Shown here: positions 1-13,900 of the stretch, piece by piece
Numbering within the stretch: the first letter of the stretch is position 1
How the letters are laid out: each line of letters begins with the position of its first letter
DNA from: Sipunculus nudus
Taxonomy: Eukaryota; Annelida; Sipuncula; Golfingiida; Sipunculidae
Assembly (NCBI GenBank): GCA_026874595.1
Contig: CM049311.1
Location: 68,983,453 to 69,047,452, forward strand
Reading direction: 5' to 3'
DNA length: 64,000 nt
Position numbers and translations under genes: made by a program
Notes under the pieces: model-generated
Told to the model about the DNA's origin: nothing
Seen by the model: the letters and a program-made list of their open reading frames with translations, nothing else
Databases searched by the model: none

Positions 1-3000
1 TTGAATAGCTTTAGAACATACACAAAAATAGTGGCGCCACCTGCAGCCATTTTTGCACAGCGTCCATCTGTTTGTCTGCTGTGGGATAAAATCAGTCATA
101 TCTCTGCAGTGGTTCGACTTTTCCACCTGCAATTTTGCATGTGTATACATCTTGGATAGTGTCTCGTTCAAAAAACAGGTGGCGCCACCTACAATCATGT
201 TTACGTAGCAGACATCCATTCTAATATGTAACACATATAACTATTTCCCCTTGCCACTCAATCCATGCCTCACTTCACCCGTCCTACTCTGATTTTGTCG
301 GATACAAGTAGTCGCTTGTCGACTACCCGTATTCTAGTTGATTTAAGTTAATCTTGATGTCATTGTAAATACTGTATTATGTAACCTTCTTGTCATGTAA
401 TTTATACAATTTCATTCCGTGTATTATCATTAGTGAAGGGTATTCTATGTAATCAGTTGTGATAACATGGTAACATTCAGTGACAGTTTGCAGGAAGTAA
501 AGTAATACTCAGTTTTGATATGAAATTAAATGTGATTTACAGACTGGGTGCTTTTATTTTGTTCAACTGTTTTTGTTCATCAGTATTGCTATAAATAATT
601 CATTTAAATTTCCTTTCCAGTTTCTGGGGGGAATTTTTTTTTCAAGGTTATCCATCAGGTTTGACCAAATGTTGCTAATTGTGCCTTCTAAATGGCAGTG
701 TTGTTGTAAAATTTATGTTCATCTTAAGGTGTGATTTTAACATTGTTACTGTTAAGTTATAACAAAAACGGTATGAAGTACAGATACCGTTAATTTCGGT
801 GTATAAGTCTATCATGTCAAACGAAAACCATTGTGAAGCTGTTTTAAGTTAGTCAGGACAGGAGGGTAAGATTTAATAAATAACGCAGGTTTCGGAACTT
901 TACTTATGGCACCTGTTAGAACAGTTTTCCTTAAATGATTTTAATTTCTATATTGATAATCTCATGCTCATGACGTGCTAAAATAAGAATCTACCGATTG
1001 ATTGGGGTAAAATAATATACCTTTCCCCTTCCGACACAAGCAGCTAACAGTAGTTTCCTTTGAAAGCGGCATTTGATCCATAAAAAGTATCTTGTGTTTC
1101 CGTAACGTATTTATGTTCGTTTCAATATATAGTTTGTATGTTGATTTGTTGATTTTTGTTGTTACGTATATAAATCATTCTAAATGCTTCGCTTGATACG
1201 ATATTTAATATAATAATAATCAACCACTGTAAAAAAAAGCATAAGATTATAAGGTTCTCTGTTGACTTAAGAACAATCTTTAATTGGTAATAGACTTCTA
1301 TACAAAACAGTATTTCTTTTGCTACATCTGATTTGTATGTATGTGTGTAATATAATTACAATTACAATATCAACAATGTACATAATAAAGGACAATATCG
1401 TCACATTAATGTTATTGTATACACTAGCAAGTACCAATGTATATAATGCCGTTACTTTTATTGTAGCACCTGAATAGAACCATATCAATTGAAGTGTGTA
1501 CATACACAGACTATTGAATGATATACATTTGCATGTTGACTTTTTTGTTGAAAAGATGCCATGAATACATGGAATTTTCCATAATCCTTGTGTTTTTGTT
1601 TGTTTGTTTTTCGTAAGTTTTGCCAACATGCTGGGCTATAGCAGTGTCGTCCGGCCTTCTGTATCGTTAACAGGGCAAAAATCGTAACCATAATAACAAG
1701 AGAGCTTTTGCTCAAGGTCCGAACCGGTCTTGGCGACGATGCACTTTTTTTGTCCGCTTCAAAGGCTTTTTGGTCCTCTGGACATCAGTTATGATGACCA
1801 GCCTTAAAATATGACCGGCTGGTGCTCTTAAGCATCATGGGCCCTGCCGTGTATTCATGTCTTGTAATTATGTCTGATACGACCAGCACGGAAACTCGAT
1901 CAGTGATATAAGACACGAGACCGGACTGGAGTCAAATTATGTTATGACTTGGACTCGAGGTTCCCAGACTCAAAAACTGTACTTCGACTGTGAGGTTTGG
2001 ACGCGAGAAATCAGGCCGAGTTGAGTATATTTACTACGCTTGTTTACTATCAGAAGCTAAATGTAATAACACGGATGTAAAATACCTGTATAAACTAACT
2101 TCATTATACACATGTTACTATTTAATTCCATGTTAAAGTACATCAAGTTATAATTGTTTTTCCATGACTTGGACATGGACTCGTTTTCCAAAAGAACTGA
2201 CTCGAACCAATTGGACTTGAGCTAAAATTCATTGTATGCGGAATGCTTGTTGAAGGATTTCATATGAACCTGCATGTTTTCTATCTGTTGCCCCTGGATA
2301 CCATCCGGAAACTTCAGAAATCGCTACAGGAGCGATTTACTTTGCCGGTCCGCATGCCGAATCCGCGCATAAGGAATCTCAACTTATTACCCAATACCGA
2401 TTTTATACGCATTCCGTACGTCAGGAATCTTAGCTTAAGATTCCTACAATAATGCGGACTCTGACCTGCACTTGGACTGGCATCATGTTTTCTGCAACAC
2501 TAATCACGACCACATTCATTTCGTCCGGATGTATTCCTGTTACGAAATGTTACTGTATGTGGATTAATCATACTCTCCATGGTATATAAATTCAGCAACG
2601 GATAAGCAACAGTTATAAGAAACGATAATTATACCAGTGTTGTCACCGTTCTCCGTTTTTTTTTTTCTGCCAAGAACTACTGCATTTTCACCAAGAAGTC
2701 CTCTTCAGAGTCCTGAACACGGACTTGCTTAAGTTCAGTAGGAAAAAAAGAAAGTTCTGTCATCTCCTATAAAGACGTATCCATCTTTGCGATATACTAA
2801 TAGAAATTTGAAAATAAAGACTTAGTTATAATGAGCTTTAACTCTGCATATGGAGCTCAATGTATTTAAACATTAAAGTAAAAACGTGTACATAAAATTA
2901 CACAATACACATGATAATCTAAATTTCCCTTTTACATTTCGTTTAATAAGGAGATATGTATTGATTAGTGCTTGGACTCGGTTTCAAAATGACTCGGACT

Positions 3001-4060
3001 CGAAGGGCTTGAACTAACTCGACAACCATATATACCTGCACCTAAATAGTACTACGTAAACAAAACATGAATCATGTAATGTTACAAGTCCGAGTTGGAC
3101 ATAAGTATAGCCCTGTAAGAAATCACCAATATTTAGCAATCTTCATGCCTCTTGAGCGAATATAATTAATGTAAAAGTTATTAATAGGCATTTATTGTTG
3201 AAAGCAATTGTTATTTCACAAGTTAAAAGAATCAAAATGAAAACATGAATGAAACTGTTACAAATGCCGTTTTAATGAGCCCTTCACGTCAAACGAATAT
3301 AACGATTAAGCTCACCGGGGAATTAAGATTGTTACTGGCCGATTTGAAACCCAAGGCATACAATTTTTAAGGGACCTAAAATTTAATTAACACAGAAAGT
3401 TTGTATCTTGTACGAAGATAAACCGGTGTATAGGGAGGGATGTCGACCCTTTGCAATGAGGGTACGTTTGTGTGATAATTCTACTGAGATCCCTGTATTG
3501 AGGGACCTGTTTGAATTACAGTCAACGGCCCCGAGCAAACCGGCTCTGTCGGATGAATATATAAATTCCACCCTAATTCCAACAAAGGTGATTACAGGAA
3601 AAAAAAATACACGGAAGACGGATTACATTTCTTTAAATTTAGATGCTTTAATAATTGATTATCGATGTTCTGTGGACAAAAATGACGGATGTTTATACCG
3701 TGAGTTGAATGGTGGATTAGGACATATGAGGAAAGAATTTTTTTTTTTAAGTTTTGCAGTCACTGAATGTCTTGTTAAAATTAATGGTACCCATTAAACC
3801 ATGGTTATAGCCATACATATAATTTTTTTCTATACTTATAAATGAATAAGTAATTTATCATAATCTTACCGATTTGTTCAGAGTTCCATTTAGTTTTCAA
3901 ACCATGCTACTCGCATTTTTTTTTATTTTTGCAAATAATCCAACACTTCCGGATTATAGACATATGAAAGTGTGTTATTACATAAACCTATGGATATACA
4001 ATGTTCCTTGCTTTAGCAAATATATTGATGGTGATGTCAACATCGCTGTTTCAGCTTCCG
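1..4060. other. Non-coding stretch, no supported gene
   Basis: AT-rich DNA with stops in all frames and no exon-like similarity to the gene family found elsewhere in the window. A short palindromic motif GGTGGCGCCACC occurs near 180-191 and a shorter version near 30-41; related motifs recur at several places in the window, so this edge probably carries a dispersed repeat. Between about 1900 and 3120 the phrase GACTTGGACTCG and variants recur, suggesting an old degenerate repeat. A 129-codon open frame at 3408-3797 has no recognisable domain and ends in low-complexity sequence. Confidence 0.5.
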
Positions 4061-4193
4061 TCAGGCACGTAATCCGCCAGTTGTTTCCATCAGTGCTAAA
4101 CTTGATCAGAGTGACGGTGCTGTTGTCGATGCTGGATTCGATGTGTAAATTGGAAGTTTGTTATTACTCACATGGATATACTTCTTGGCAGAT
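4061..4193 (-). pseudogene. Locus C: decayed last exon of the STC/MBL gene family
   Basis: Read on the minus strand this starts after an acceptor (TTTATCAG) and codes SAKKYIHVSNNK, then IYTSNP, then after a one-base frame change TLIKFSTDGNNWRIT. The last exons of gene A (54643-54775) and gene B (10767-10905) code the same elements: IYTTNP followed by NLIKFSTDG and a W-G-I-T ending. The copy is 133 nt to the aligned stop, exactly the length of the gene A exon. The frame change between IYTSNP and TVTLIKF, and the absence of any metallo-beta-lactamase exon between here and 10.7 kb, mark it as a pseudogene fragment. Confidence 0.7.
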
Positions 4194-4401
4194 CTGATAA
4201 AATTGAACAAATTACAAAATCATGGGAAATAGATATCCTAAGTGAGCGTAGACTTTCAGACGTTTATCTCTGACAACATTTTAATCGATATAACAGTGAG
4301 GGGTCTCATTTCAGGTATCATTTCACGTATGATCATACAAGAATATAACCAAAACAAATGACAAATTCTCTTCACTTTTACGTGTATCCAACATTATTCT
4401 T

Positions 4402-4404
<3 letters not shown>

Positions 4405-4451
<47 letters not shown>
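4405..4451. repeat. (CT)n microsatellite
   Basis: Uninterrupted CT dinucleotide run of about 47 bp, in non-coding DNA between the locus C remnant exons. Confidence 0.95.
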
Positions 4452-4455
<4 letters not shown>

Positions 4456-5025
4456 AATTTTCAGGGATTTCTGCTCTTGCAATATTTGATTTGCCTTATC
4501 ACTGCCGCAACCTGATGCTTCCATTTTTTCTTGTAGAAATATATAGACATTTACAGGGCTTTCAACAGGGCTTCAAAAATTTGAAGGGTCCGGGACGCTC
4601 AGAAAAAAAATGGGGGAGTCCTATCTGAGTTTAGAGCTTCCCAAGGGAAGATATCATTTGTATAATTTTAAACAAAATATGTAAAATTTAATTGATAATA
4701 TGTAATTATCATATCATTACATGATTAGAAATCGTGTTATTATATGAATATTTGCTTGTATCGAAATATAAGGCTCAGTTATCAGCGAGGTGTTTACACA
4801 GCTGACATGTTCGTTTAAGGCAGCCCGTAATGGTCACAATGGTAATGATACAAGGTCCTAAAGCCCAAAATACGCGCATCCCATCGGACGCTTGGACCCT
4901 CATAACCGAGCGTCCCTATGAGATCCCGAGCGTCAATGACGCGTATCCCCGCGTTTCTGAAAGTCCTGAACACGACAGTGTAGGATGCAGATTTATTAGT
5001 TATTGTATAGTTTTGGAATATTTAC

Positions 5026-5090
5026 AAACCTGTGGTCAAAATTAGGAACAGCAGCGCAACTGACAACTGAGGATGGTCTCTCACACTTCT
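5026..5090 (-). pseudogene. Locus C: decayed signal-peptide exon
   Basis: On the minus strand this matches the first exon of gene B (37612-37676) through VRDHP, a hydrophobic stretch VALLFLILTTG, and the same splice donor context GGTTT|GTAAAT (gene B has GGTTT|GTATAT). The start codon of gene B is not preserved here: the aligned position reads AAGTGTGAG. It lies about 830 bp upstream, in minus-strand sense, of the decayed last exon at 4061-4193, so first and last exons of the same gene model sit side by side with everything between them lost. That adjacency independently supports joining exon 1 and the terminal exon into one gene in the intact paralogue. Confidence 0.6.
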
Positions 5091-5723
5091 TGGTGGTGCA
5101 AATTAAGACAATTATAAGGATATACATAATCCCATACATTCGATACAATACAATATAGATTATGTCATGTCAAAGTAAAACTACCGTGCAGTCCAGCCAT
5201 TCAGATACTTAAAATTGACTCGCAAGACAATATAACGCCATGACAAACGTAGGTAAAAAGTTTGTTCTTGCAGTCAAGTTTGCAACCCCTGTGTTCCTGC
5301 CAGTGTAAGGCGTATAATAAAACCTCAGAATGTCCCCAATTGTTTGCTTGTTAGAGAGGGTTTTGCGTGATAAGATTAGAGCTGTACCACTTGCCGTTTG
5401 GTCCGACGATAACGCCACACGTTTATAAATGGCATATCGAGGCACAGAAAGTATTGATCATAGTTTTTTTTCATTACATATGTTATTATCATGTGACTAA
5501 TTACACATACAAATATATATACAATACCCTTCGTTTGATTTGCAGGACAGGACATAGGTTTTCAAGCTTTTCACACTCACTATGTTTCAATCCAGGACTT
5601 AAATTTCAATAATGGTCAGATATTATTTCAGGAACAATGTCATTTACTCGTTGATTGCATGACAAGAAAGAAAGACATGATTGCAATAGCGTGTTGCAAT
5701 TTTACATTAACATTGTTTTTAGT

Positions 5724-5823
5724 TATATATATATATATATTATATATATATATATTATATATATATATTATATTATATATATATATATATATTTGAGAAC
5801 ATTGCCCCAACACACACACACAC
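5724..5823. repeat. (TA)n tract followed by (CA)n
   Basis: Imperfect TA dinucleotide repeat to about 5792, then a short CA run at 5811-5823. The apparent open frames here are low-complexity YI-repeats, not genes. Confidence 0.95.
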
Positions 5824-6201
5824 AATCACGCACAACTTTTTACATACTTATCAGCTTTATACAATTATAATGCTTCATGAAAGTGCTCTCTCCCCATTAT
5901 GATTTCTGATTTCAAATCAGAATGCTTTTTAATGGTCCATTTTGTGGTGATATTTTCAGTTTACATGCATTTCTTTTTCCTTACTCTTCTAACGACCTGG
6001 CACACACACAATCTTTTGAAACTGTTACTCCGAGCCGAGTCTGTAGGTAAGTTATCCTAATATGAACGAAACATTAAGCTTTTTAAGCTTAATAATGATG
6101 ACATCATCTTATGTAATAACATTTATGAATATTGTATGATCGCACATTAGATGTTGTGTCAGTTAACAAATATCCTAAAGGACGGCTATACAGCTGTCAG
6201 G

Positions 6202-6263
<62 letters not shown>
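6202..6263. repeat. (ATT)n microsatellite
   Basis: About 60 bp of ATT trinucleotide repeat with one interruption. Confidence 0.95.
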
Positions 6264-9200
6264 GCAATCTAGGCCCTATGTAAGGTACTACAATGTGACC
6301 CTGAAATTGATGTCGTCCATTTATAAATCCTCCTGGTTTGATTAAAACCAGGAAAGTGAAACAAAACATTGAACTCTCCTAGCAATGCCTACCTTATACA
6401 TGTCATCGATCGATCCGATGTGCCGATCAACCCTTTTAACCAACCAAAGTCATATAATTTTTTTATTTATTCCCTGAAAACATAAAATCAAACATTTGAT
6501 TAATTACGGCATCCGTTTTCCTAGGTCTTCGGATGTCATGACGTTTGCCTCTTTCGACTTCACACGTGAACTTTCACAACAGTCTGTCATCTTTTCTATA
6601 GCAGATTGAGGCAAAATGGAACTATGTCATACTGCTTTACATGTTCAATATCAGAAAAAAGCGTCAATCCGGTCACTTTGATACACAAGTGTTTTAACCT
6701 AACTTTTCTAGTTTAAAGATAGTTTTGCAACTGATAGTGAATAATTTCCTCGACAAGAATACTTTTCCAAGATATTCTTTTTTTTTCCTTTATTAAAGAT
6801 ACATTTTCGTGCATTGGCTATAAGTTTGTAATTATAATAATCTATAACAAGTCGCACGAAAACACCTCCTTAATTAAAGAAAATAATGTATGGAATGTGA
6901 AGTTATGTTGAAGAGTTGTGGTAAAGAAATATATAAAAAAAAACTTGAAAATCTTTAATTATCCATTTTCACACGTATCCCGACATGGTAGTCACTTGAT
7001 GACTATGTATAATTAATAGTTGCAGCAACAGAAAGTAACTATTTCCCTTTCCATATAGCATTTAAATATATCACACGCCTATCGTACTATAAATGTCAGA
7101 ATATCACTATTTCTCATTGCTCACCCTTAAATGTGATTGTTAAAGGATAATTTCCCGTTCCGAAATAGGGCGATCTATTTATCCCGACGACGACCGGATG
7201 CATTCGTTGATATAAGGGGCCGTCTGACTATCGCCCCTATTTCTCTTGGCTCTTCCTGTAGCACACAGCCAATTTTGACTTCGATCCTGGTGAATGTGCA
7301 AATGCTTTCTGATTGAATGATTTATTGATTCATTTATTCCTTTGTAGTGCTTTAAGTGACTAATGAGAGAAGTCCTATCCATTTACACCTCCGGCTTACA
7401 AAAGACGCCGATGTGAAAAGGGAATACACTCACATAATCTGGTCTGGACGGATACCGGAATTATAGAAAAGGTCAAGTTAGTCACGCTGGACTGTTCTAT
7501 TTGTTACAACCCTACCGCTACTATAAAATGGGGAGGGGGGGGGGGTGGAAATTGATGTGTTACTTTCACCTGTCATTTTATAAACTGCTTGACGATTGCA
7601 TTTCACGAGACAATCCAATCCATCTCATCTGTATTCAAGTTATTACGAAATTATACAGCTAAAATACACTTACATGTAGTGGAATGCAAAATACTGTTAT
7701 TTTGCGCACTATTATGTATATAGGTAGAGGTAGATAAAATTTGACCTATTAGATCTTTTTTACTATATAATGATTATCACGATATTTTCAGTTGCAGGTC
7801 TCCAGGTTGGAAGGTTTTCGCTCAGTTGATTGATAATCTTCTGAGCTATGGCGACCGCATTTTTCCGTCCTTCGTCCGGCTGTCCGTCCGATTCCCTCCC
7901 TAACAAAGACAATATAGACTTCTGTACCCAGGATCCAGCTGGGATGATAGAGATGAACATTTGAAGGAAAATTCCAGGGTTTGTGAGTCTTAATCCAGAT
8001 GGTATACATGATGTTTTATAATCTTACTTGGAACATTGGTATTTCATTCAATGTATATACAATGGGTTTTCTTGACAATATTTAACCGGATTGCTTTTAT
8101 GGTGACAACTTTGTTGACCTACTTTCTGCGAGCCACAATGCTATTTTCCAACTTGAAACCACTGATAATTATAAATTTATTTCCAATTACGTTTTAAAAG
8201 AGTATTTTTAATTGAATGTCATCAGTCATCTGTTTTTAAACAGTTTTGTTTCTCAATTATGTAAGGATTCACACAATCATTTATGTACAATTGTTGGGCA
8301 ATGTTCACTGCAGGCCAAAGTTGGTGCTAAATTAATTTTTGGTAATGTTTTATGCATGTTTTGTCTTTTGGCCCGTTGCAATTTGCACTCTTTGAGCATT
8401 TTCGACCAGCTATTAGCGACCAGGGTACTAATTACCAAAATTTAAAAATAGGCATTATTCAAATATATTTCCCTGTAACCATGTCAAATATGAACCAAAT
8501 TTGTTGAATCAGTTCTTCACAAGCATTGCAGACATATATGGAAATTATACTCTTTCCCCATTTTTCAACCCATGTACACTTATATTATCACAGTTGTGTT
8601 ATTGTCTGATAATACACTCATGGTCCTTATTTCCTTTTGCGCGTTTCCTAAATATTTGCGCTGTGCTAAGTATATAATCGTATAAAAAATTGTATATATA
8701 TATATCAACTATGTGAATATGAATTTGTTTACAGATGACTTATCTTTCTATTTTACCTGAATTGTGGTTGACTTTGGTCGGTTCTTAACAAACTGTATAC
8801 TCTGTTTACACATATATGCTTAAAATAATAAACTATCTAGGTAAAAAGACATATATTAATAATTCACCGAGTGAATATATGGTCACTTTACTTCTTGCGA
8901 GTCAGACTATTTATTCAAGGTCTCTTTCATACCTGTTGGTAGGTATTTATATTTCTATAAATTCGGCGCTACCAAGACTTCAAAAATGTCGCTGACATTT
9001 GTGAACTTTAACTAGAATTTATCCATGTTGCGAGAAAATTCTAAAACAAGGTCCAGATCTCAATAATGAATGCATGAAATTCCAAGATATTTGCCAATTT
9101 GGTCTTGGAAAGTTTAATTAGTTGCTAGGAGATCTGTGATGTCACTGATGTCACTGTCACTGAAAATCGAAAGATTAAACTAATTTAAGGACAGTCATCT

Positions 9201-10766
9201 GGTTTTATCATACAATTAAAATAATGTTCCTGATTACTCAAAACCTGTGCAAAGACTGAAGAAAATCAGTTTATGTCGTTCTTCAAATGTGTCTCCGTTA
9301 AAATTCCCTACAGTTAGTCCATTTGAGTAAAATTTCATACAAAAGTGCCACTCTCTCGGTACATGTAGTGAACTTTCTGTATATAGATATTTCGGATAAC
9401 TTCATGGACGTTGTGAAACACCAAATTTTATTCTCGACTCTTACGTACATTTTATATTATTGTTTTACGGACAAATGTGGTACTCGTACTTGCCTGTGTG
9501 TTCATATATTTTTTACTGGATCGAGGAATTCCTATGTTTGTGGTCTCCTAAACCATTATCCATAGCGTGGTGGATAAATAGTTTCCAAAAAGGACTGCTT
9601 ACATTGATTTTTAAATCTCCGGCACTGTCAGAAAACTGTGCCAAAAAAGACTATCGTTGAACTGTTACACCTCTACCAACATTCTGGACTACCAGATCCG
9701 GTGAACCAGGATCCTGTTTCAACATTGTGTACGCTACCTAAGTACAGGAAATATATTTATTCATGCCGAAAAAGGTGTAAGGTCAGTTCTGTCCCTAGAA
9801 CAAAGGGACAGCAGTTAGATAACTTATGGCGCATACTACGGGTCATTTAAACTTTAACACTGCATGTTCGGAAACATCCACTAAAGCTTATGAATGACAA
9901 TGAACTCGCCTAACGATGGTTCTTTAAACAGAAACATATATACAGATTACTTCTATAATTTAGTGAACTGTCGCTTGTGTGTCATCCAAGCCCTTCACAA
10001 CATTTGATAACATTTTGTTAAAACCTTTTTAATGAAGTTGCTTGAAGAAAAAGCAAACGACGCCGGCAAAGTTTGCGTAACCTTTTTGTGGATGCGTTAT
10101 GGAGCTCGTTCATAAGTACATAAGGTAACGTATCATCTCATGTAGAGGGATCGGGTTTTTCCTGCACTACGGACTACAGATGCGGATTAGATTTGAGGAT
10201 ACTTGAAAACACAGCTTCATTGTCTACATTTTCTCAAACTGAAAGTCCTGCATTTGTTTTACAAGAGGAATTTGGTTATGATAGTCACACTTCCCTGGCA
10301 ATGAATTCTATGTTTTCAGCCTGTGAAAATCGGTTCGACAAAGAATATAAACTCTGGGAGTACGGAATCATTCGATAAGCCACTTAAACACATATATACA
10401 GAAACAAGAAAATCATTTTACTGTGCATTTTATCGTGGACATGAATTTAATATCATTTTGACAAAGCATTCTAACATGTCGCAATAAAAAACATTTGACC
10501 AGACAAATAAAGGGAAATATATAAATATGTTAGCTAAGCATATAAACTTACAGGAATTACAAAACCAACTACACTGTATAATTGTTTGGGAACTAAGTGT
10601 ATATACTGCTTGTTTCGTCTAACATGGCTGTATGTCCTTTTAACACATCTCTTCTCTACTCTCACTTTTGATTTTGGCTAAGCTTTGTTTATTCAATATT
10701 ATTATGTATAATAATTATGAGTTTTCCCTTTTGCTTCGCAGAATTTAATGAAATACAGATGCTGTC
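6264..10766. other. Non-coding stretch downstream of gene B
   Basis: I see no exon or RNA gene. The stretch is AT-rich, with a G-run near 7531-7544 and a TA run near 8694-8704. I looked for missing exons of locus C (HHG motif, cysteine-rich motif CEALGGRC, stanniocalcin-like motifs) on the minus strand and found none. Confidence 0.5.
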
Positions 10767-10905
10767 TCAGTTGACTTTCCAGAGAGTAATTCCCCAGTTG
10801 GTTCCATCAGTACTAAACTTGATCAGGTTGACGGTGTTTTCGTCGGGATTTGTTGTGTAGATGGAGTCTTCGTTATTTGATATCGTTACATAATCCTCTT
10901 TAACT
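10767..10905 (-). CDS. Gene B exon 11: C-terminal exon
   Basis: Acceptor TTGAACAG, then an open frame VKEDYVTISNNED, IYTTNP, NLIKFSTDG, NWGITLWKVN and stop TGA. The first base completes a codon left by exon 10 (phase 2). The exon is 45 codons plus stop. Gene A ends in a matching exon with the same IYTTNP...NLIKFSTDG core, so this tail is a conserved part of the family, not read-through. Its function is unknown; it lies outside the metallo-beta-lactamase fold. Confidence 0.75.
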
Positions 10906-13900
10906 CTGTTCAAATGAAATTAATAAATTAAATGAGAGTTAAATAGCGACGTTTAGTTGACCGACTCTCAAAGCTGTTCATTAAATTTTGATAACCTTGA
11001 GGATACCAGTAACTTCTCCCTCTCTCTCTCTCTCATTATCGTCATCATCATCATCGTCATAAATTATTTTTTCCGTCCATCAGGAGGACACATATTACAT
11101 TTGTTAATGTAAACCATAAACTGTTTTGAATTACATCGAAAAGTACCTTCATGGGTTTTTTTCTACTATATGACATCACAACTGTTAGCATGTGTTCGGA
11201 TCCAATTTTACATTCGATATATCTCACAAAGTTCAGTGTGAATACTTCAGTACTATTAAGTCTTTCAGGGTGAATATTTACAAAATCTAAGTTCTAATGT
11301 TGATCTTAGATTGACTTATTAGTTATAGTTGATGGTGCTGTCTCAATTTTTTCATTTAATATTTGTTTGAGGTTATTAACAAACGCACGTTATAATAGTT
11401 TAGACATTTATCTTTACTGCAAGATAAAATATCAAAACTATTGGCCAATGGACCATAACGCTCAGCTGAATTCGACACATATATGTCGCTCAAATAAGAG
11501 TTTCCACTGAGATTTTACAAGAAACCTGTCTGCTTGTATAATTTAAACTTCCAGTGCCTAATTGACTGCTGTGCCCTGTCTTTTTCAAAACACGACACTG
11601 TGTACATTGTGCATGGTAGTGGACAACATTTACAAACAAAATACAACAATGATATTGAAAAAGTCATTCTCATAACCTATATGTCTGCAAATTTTGGTGC
11701 TGGTAACTGTACTTATCGCTCGGATATATGGTGGTAGACATTTTTATGCAGTATTATTTTGTTATCGATAAACTTTACTTGAAAGACTAAAAGTGAAATG
11801 AAATTTTGAAAGAAGTTAAATTTAATTTAAATACACGTTTCATTATGCTTTCTCTGGTTGACAGTTATTCTTATTTGCAACACAGATGGCACCAGCTGCA
11901 TGTTACAGAGACACACACCAGTCAAATATGCATTCTTTAATTATGATTGACGGTGGCCGCACTTCACATTTGTTATGCGACTCCTCTATGGCCACGTCAC
12001 GGGTATACACGTTTGCGGTACTGAATTGTCGGGAATGATGCAAAGTGTGTCCAGAGATATTTCAAATTAATTTTCGAAGGGGCTATCATAGCGCCATCTG
12101 TCTCTGAACCAAGGCCTGAAACCTTCCGTCCCCCCTGTAGTATATCAGTAAAGTGAACATTTTACGTGGCTCAGACGGTGGCGTCATCTCGTGGACTTGT
12201 GTTACACTAAAGTGACTGCATATCCTCATGTGGCTCCATTCACAGGTCAGTGCCTTTGGTGGAAGGTCAAGAACAGGAAATACCAGTGGTTATCAACATC
12301 CATGCTTGAGATGTGGTGGTGAGCATCCTCCAAGTTCTTGTGGATTTATACAGGCGGTATGTTATCGTTGTAACCAAACTGGTCACACATAGAAAATGTA
12401 GACGACCAAGTAGCCATACGTACAGGGTTACTCAGGAACCATTGAGTGAGTACCAGTGATGAAGGAGAACCTGCTTTTTCTCTCAATACCTTGTAAAGTG
12501 TGTCAAGGACTGATCACCCTAGGTTTAAGGAAACTTTATTAATTGATGGGGTCTTCTTACAGATGGAAGTTGATACTGGTGCTAGTGTGACGGTAGGCCC
12601 AGAACTGTCTTATAATGAACGTTTGAAGCACTTGCAGTTAAAACCAAGTGATATACGTCTGAAGGACTATAGTGGTACTCGGCTAGAGTTACTAGGAGAG
12701 GTAACGGTGAATGTTCAGTATGGTAACCAAGAGGTAGTGTTACCATAACTTATAGTTAAGGGGGACATAGTACCTTTCCTGGGTTATTTTCCATTAAGCT
12801 GGAATGGAAGAAACTGTATACTCTCAGTTCAGAGCCAGGACTACCAAAGACTATCAAAACAGAATATGCAGACCTGTTTAGTGATGAACCCGAGTGTTTA
12901 CAAGGATACCGAGAATCACTGAGACTAAAAGAAGGAGCCAAACCTGTATTTTGTAAAGCACGCCCGGATCCATATGCTCTAAGAGAAGCAGTCGACAGAG
13001 AGCTGGATAGACTTGAAGCAGCATGGAAATTATACAAAGTGACACATAGTGAATGGGCATCGCCCACAGTGAACATTCCAATGTTCCATGGACAAATTCG
13101 CCTGTGCGGAGATTTCAAGGTATCGGTGAACAGATTTCTTGATGTTGATCAGTATCGACTACCATCAGCCGAAGACCTCTTTGCCCAACCAGCTGGTGGT
13201 AAGTACTATACTGAACTTCAATTCAGCCCAGGCATACACTTAACTTGAGTTAGATGAGGACTCCCAAGCTATGTTGACCATTACTACCCAACTAGGACTG
13301 AATCGCTATAGGCGCTTTAACTAAGGTATTGCTTGTGTCCCGGCCATTTTCCAGATGGTGATGAACAAGATACTTGCGGTTGTTTCTCGGACGTGTTGTT
13401 AACTTGTCATATCTGCCAGAGTCTCGGATGAACATGAGCAGGTACTCAGAGAATTTTAAGAACCATGGAGTTCGAGTAAAGCCTGAGAAATGTCAGTTTG
13501 GGCAGCGGAGTGTTAAATGCCATGGCCACAGGATCAACAGTGAGGGCCGTATGCCTGCACAAGAGAAAACTGAAGCAAAAGTACAGGCACCAGTACCTCA
13601 AAATGTGATTGAATTACGTTCATGGGTGGGACTGATTAAATTTTATGGGAGCTTTGTCGGTGATCTCTCAACTAAACTACAACCACTGAATCGCTTATTG
13701 CAGAATGATGTTAAGTGGATTTGAGATTCTAGTTGTGATTGTGATAAAGCTTTTCATAAGATAAAGCTTGTGTTTGGTGTAAGAAAGTTTCATAAATATT
13801 TATATGGACGTAGTTTCACTTTGTTTACAGACCATAAACCATTGTTGACAATCCTTGGTCAAAAATCTGGAATTCCAACACTAGCTGCTGCCCGTTTGCA

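Noticed and set aside
3408-3797. Plus-strand 129-codon protein gene
   Set aside because: No domain, no splice context, no homologue seen in the window, low-complexity end; overlapping open frames on the other strand are as convincing.
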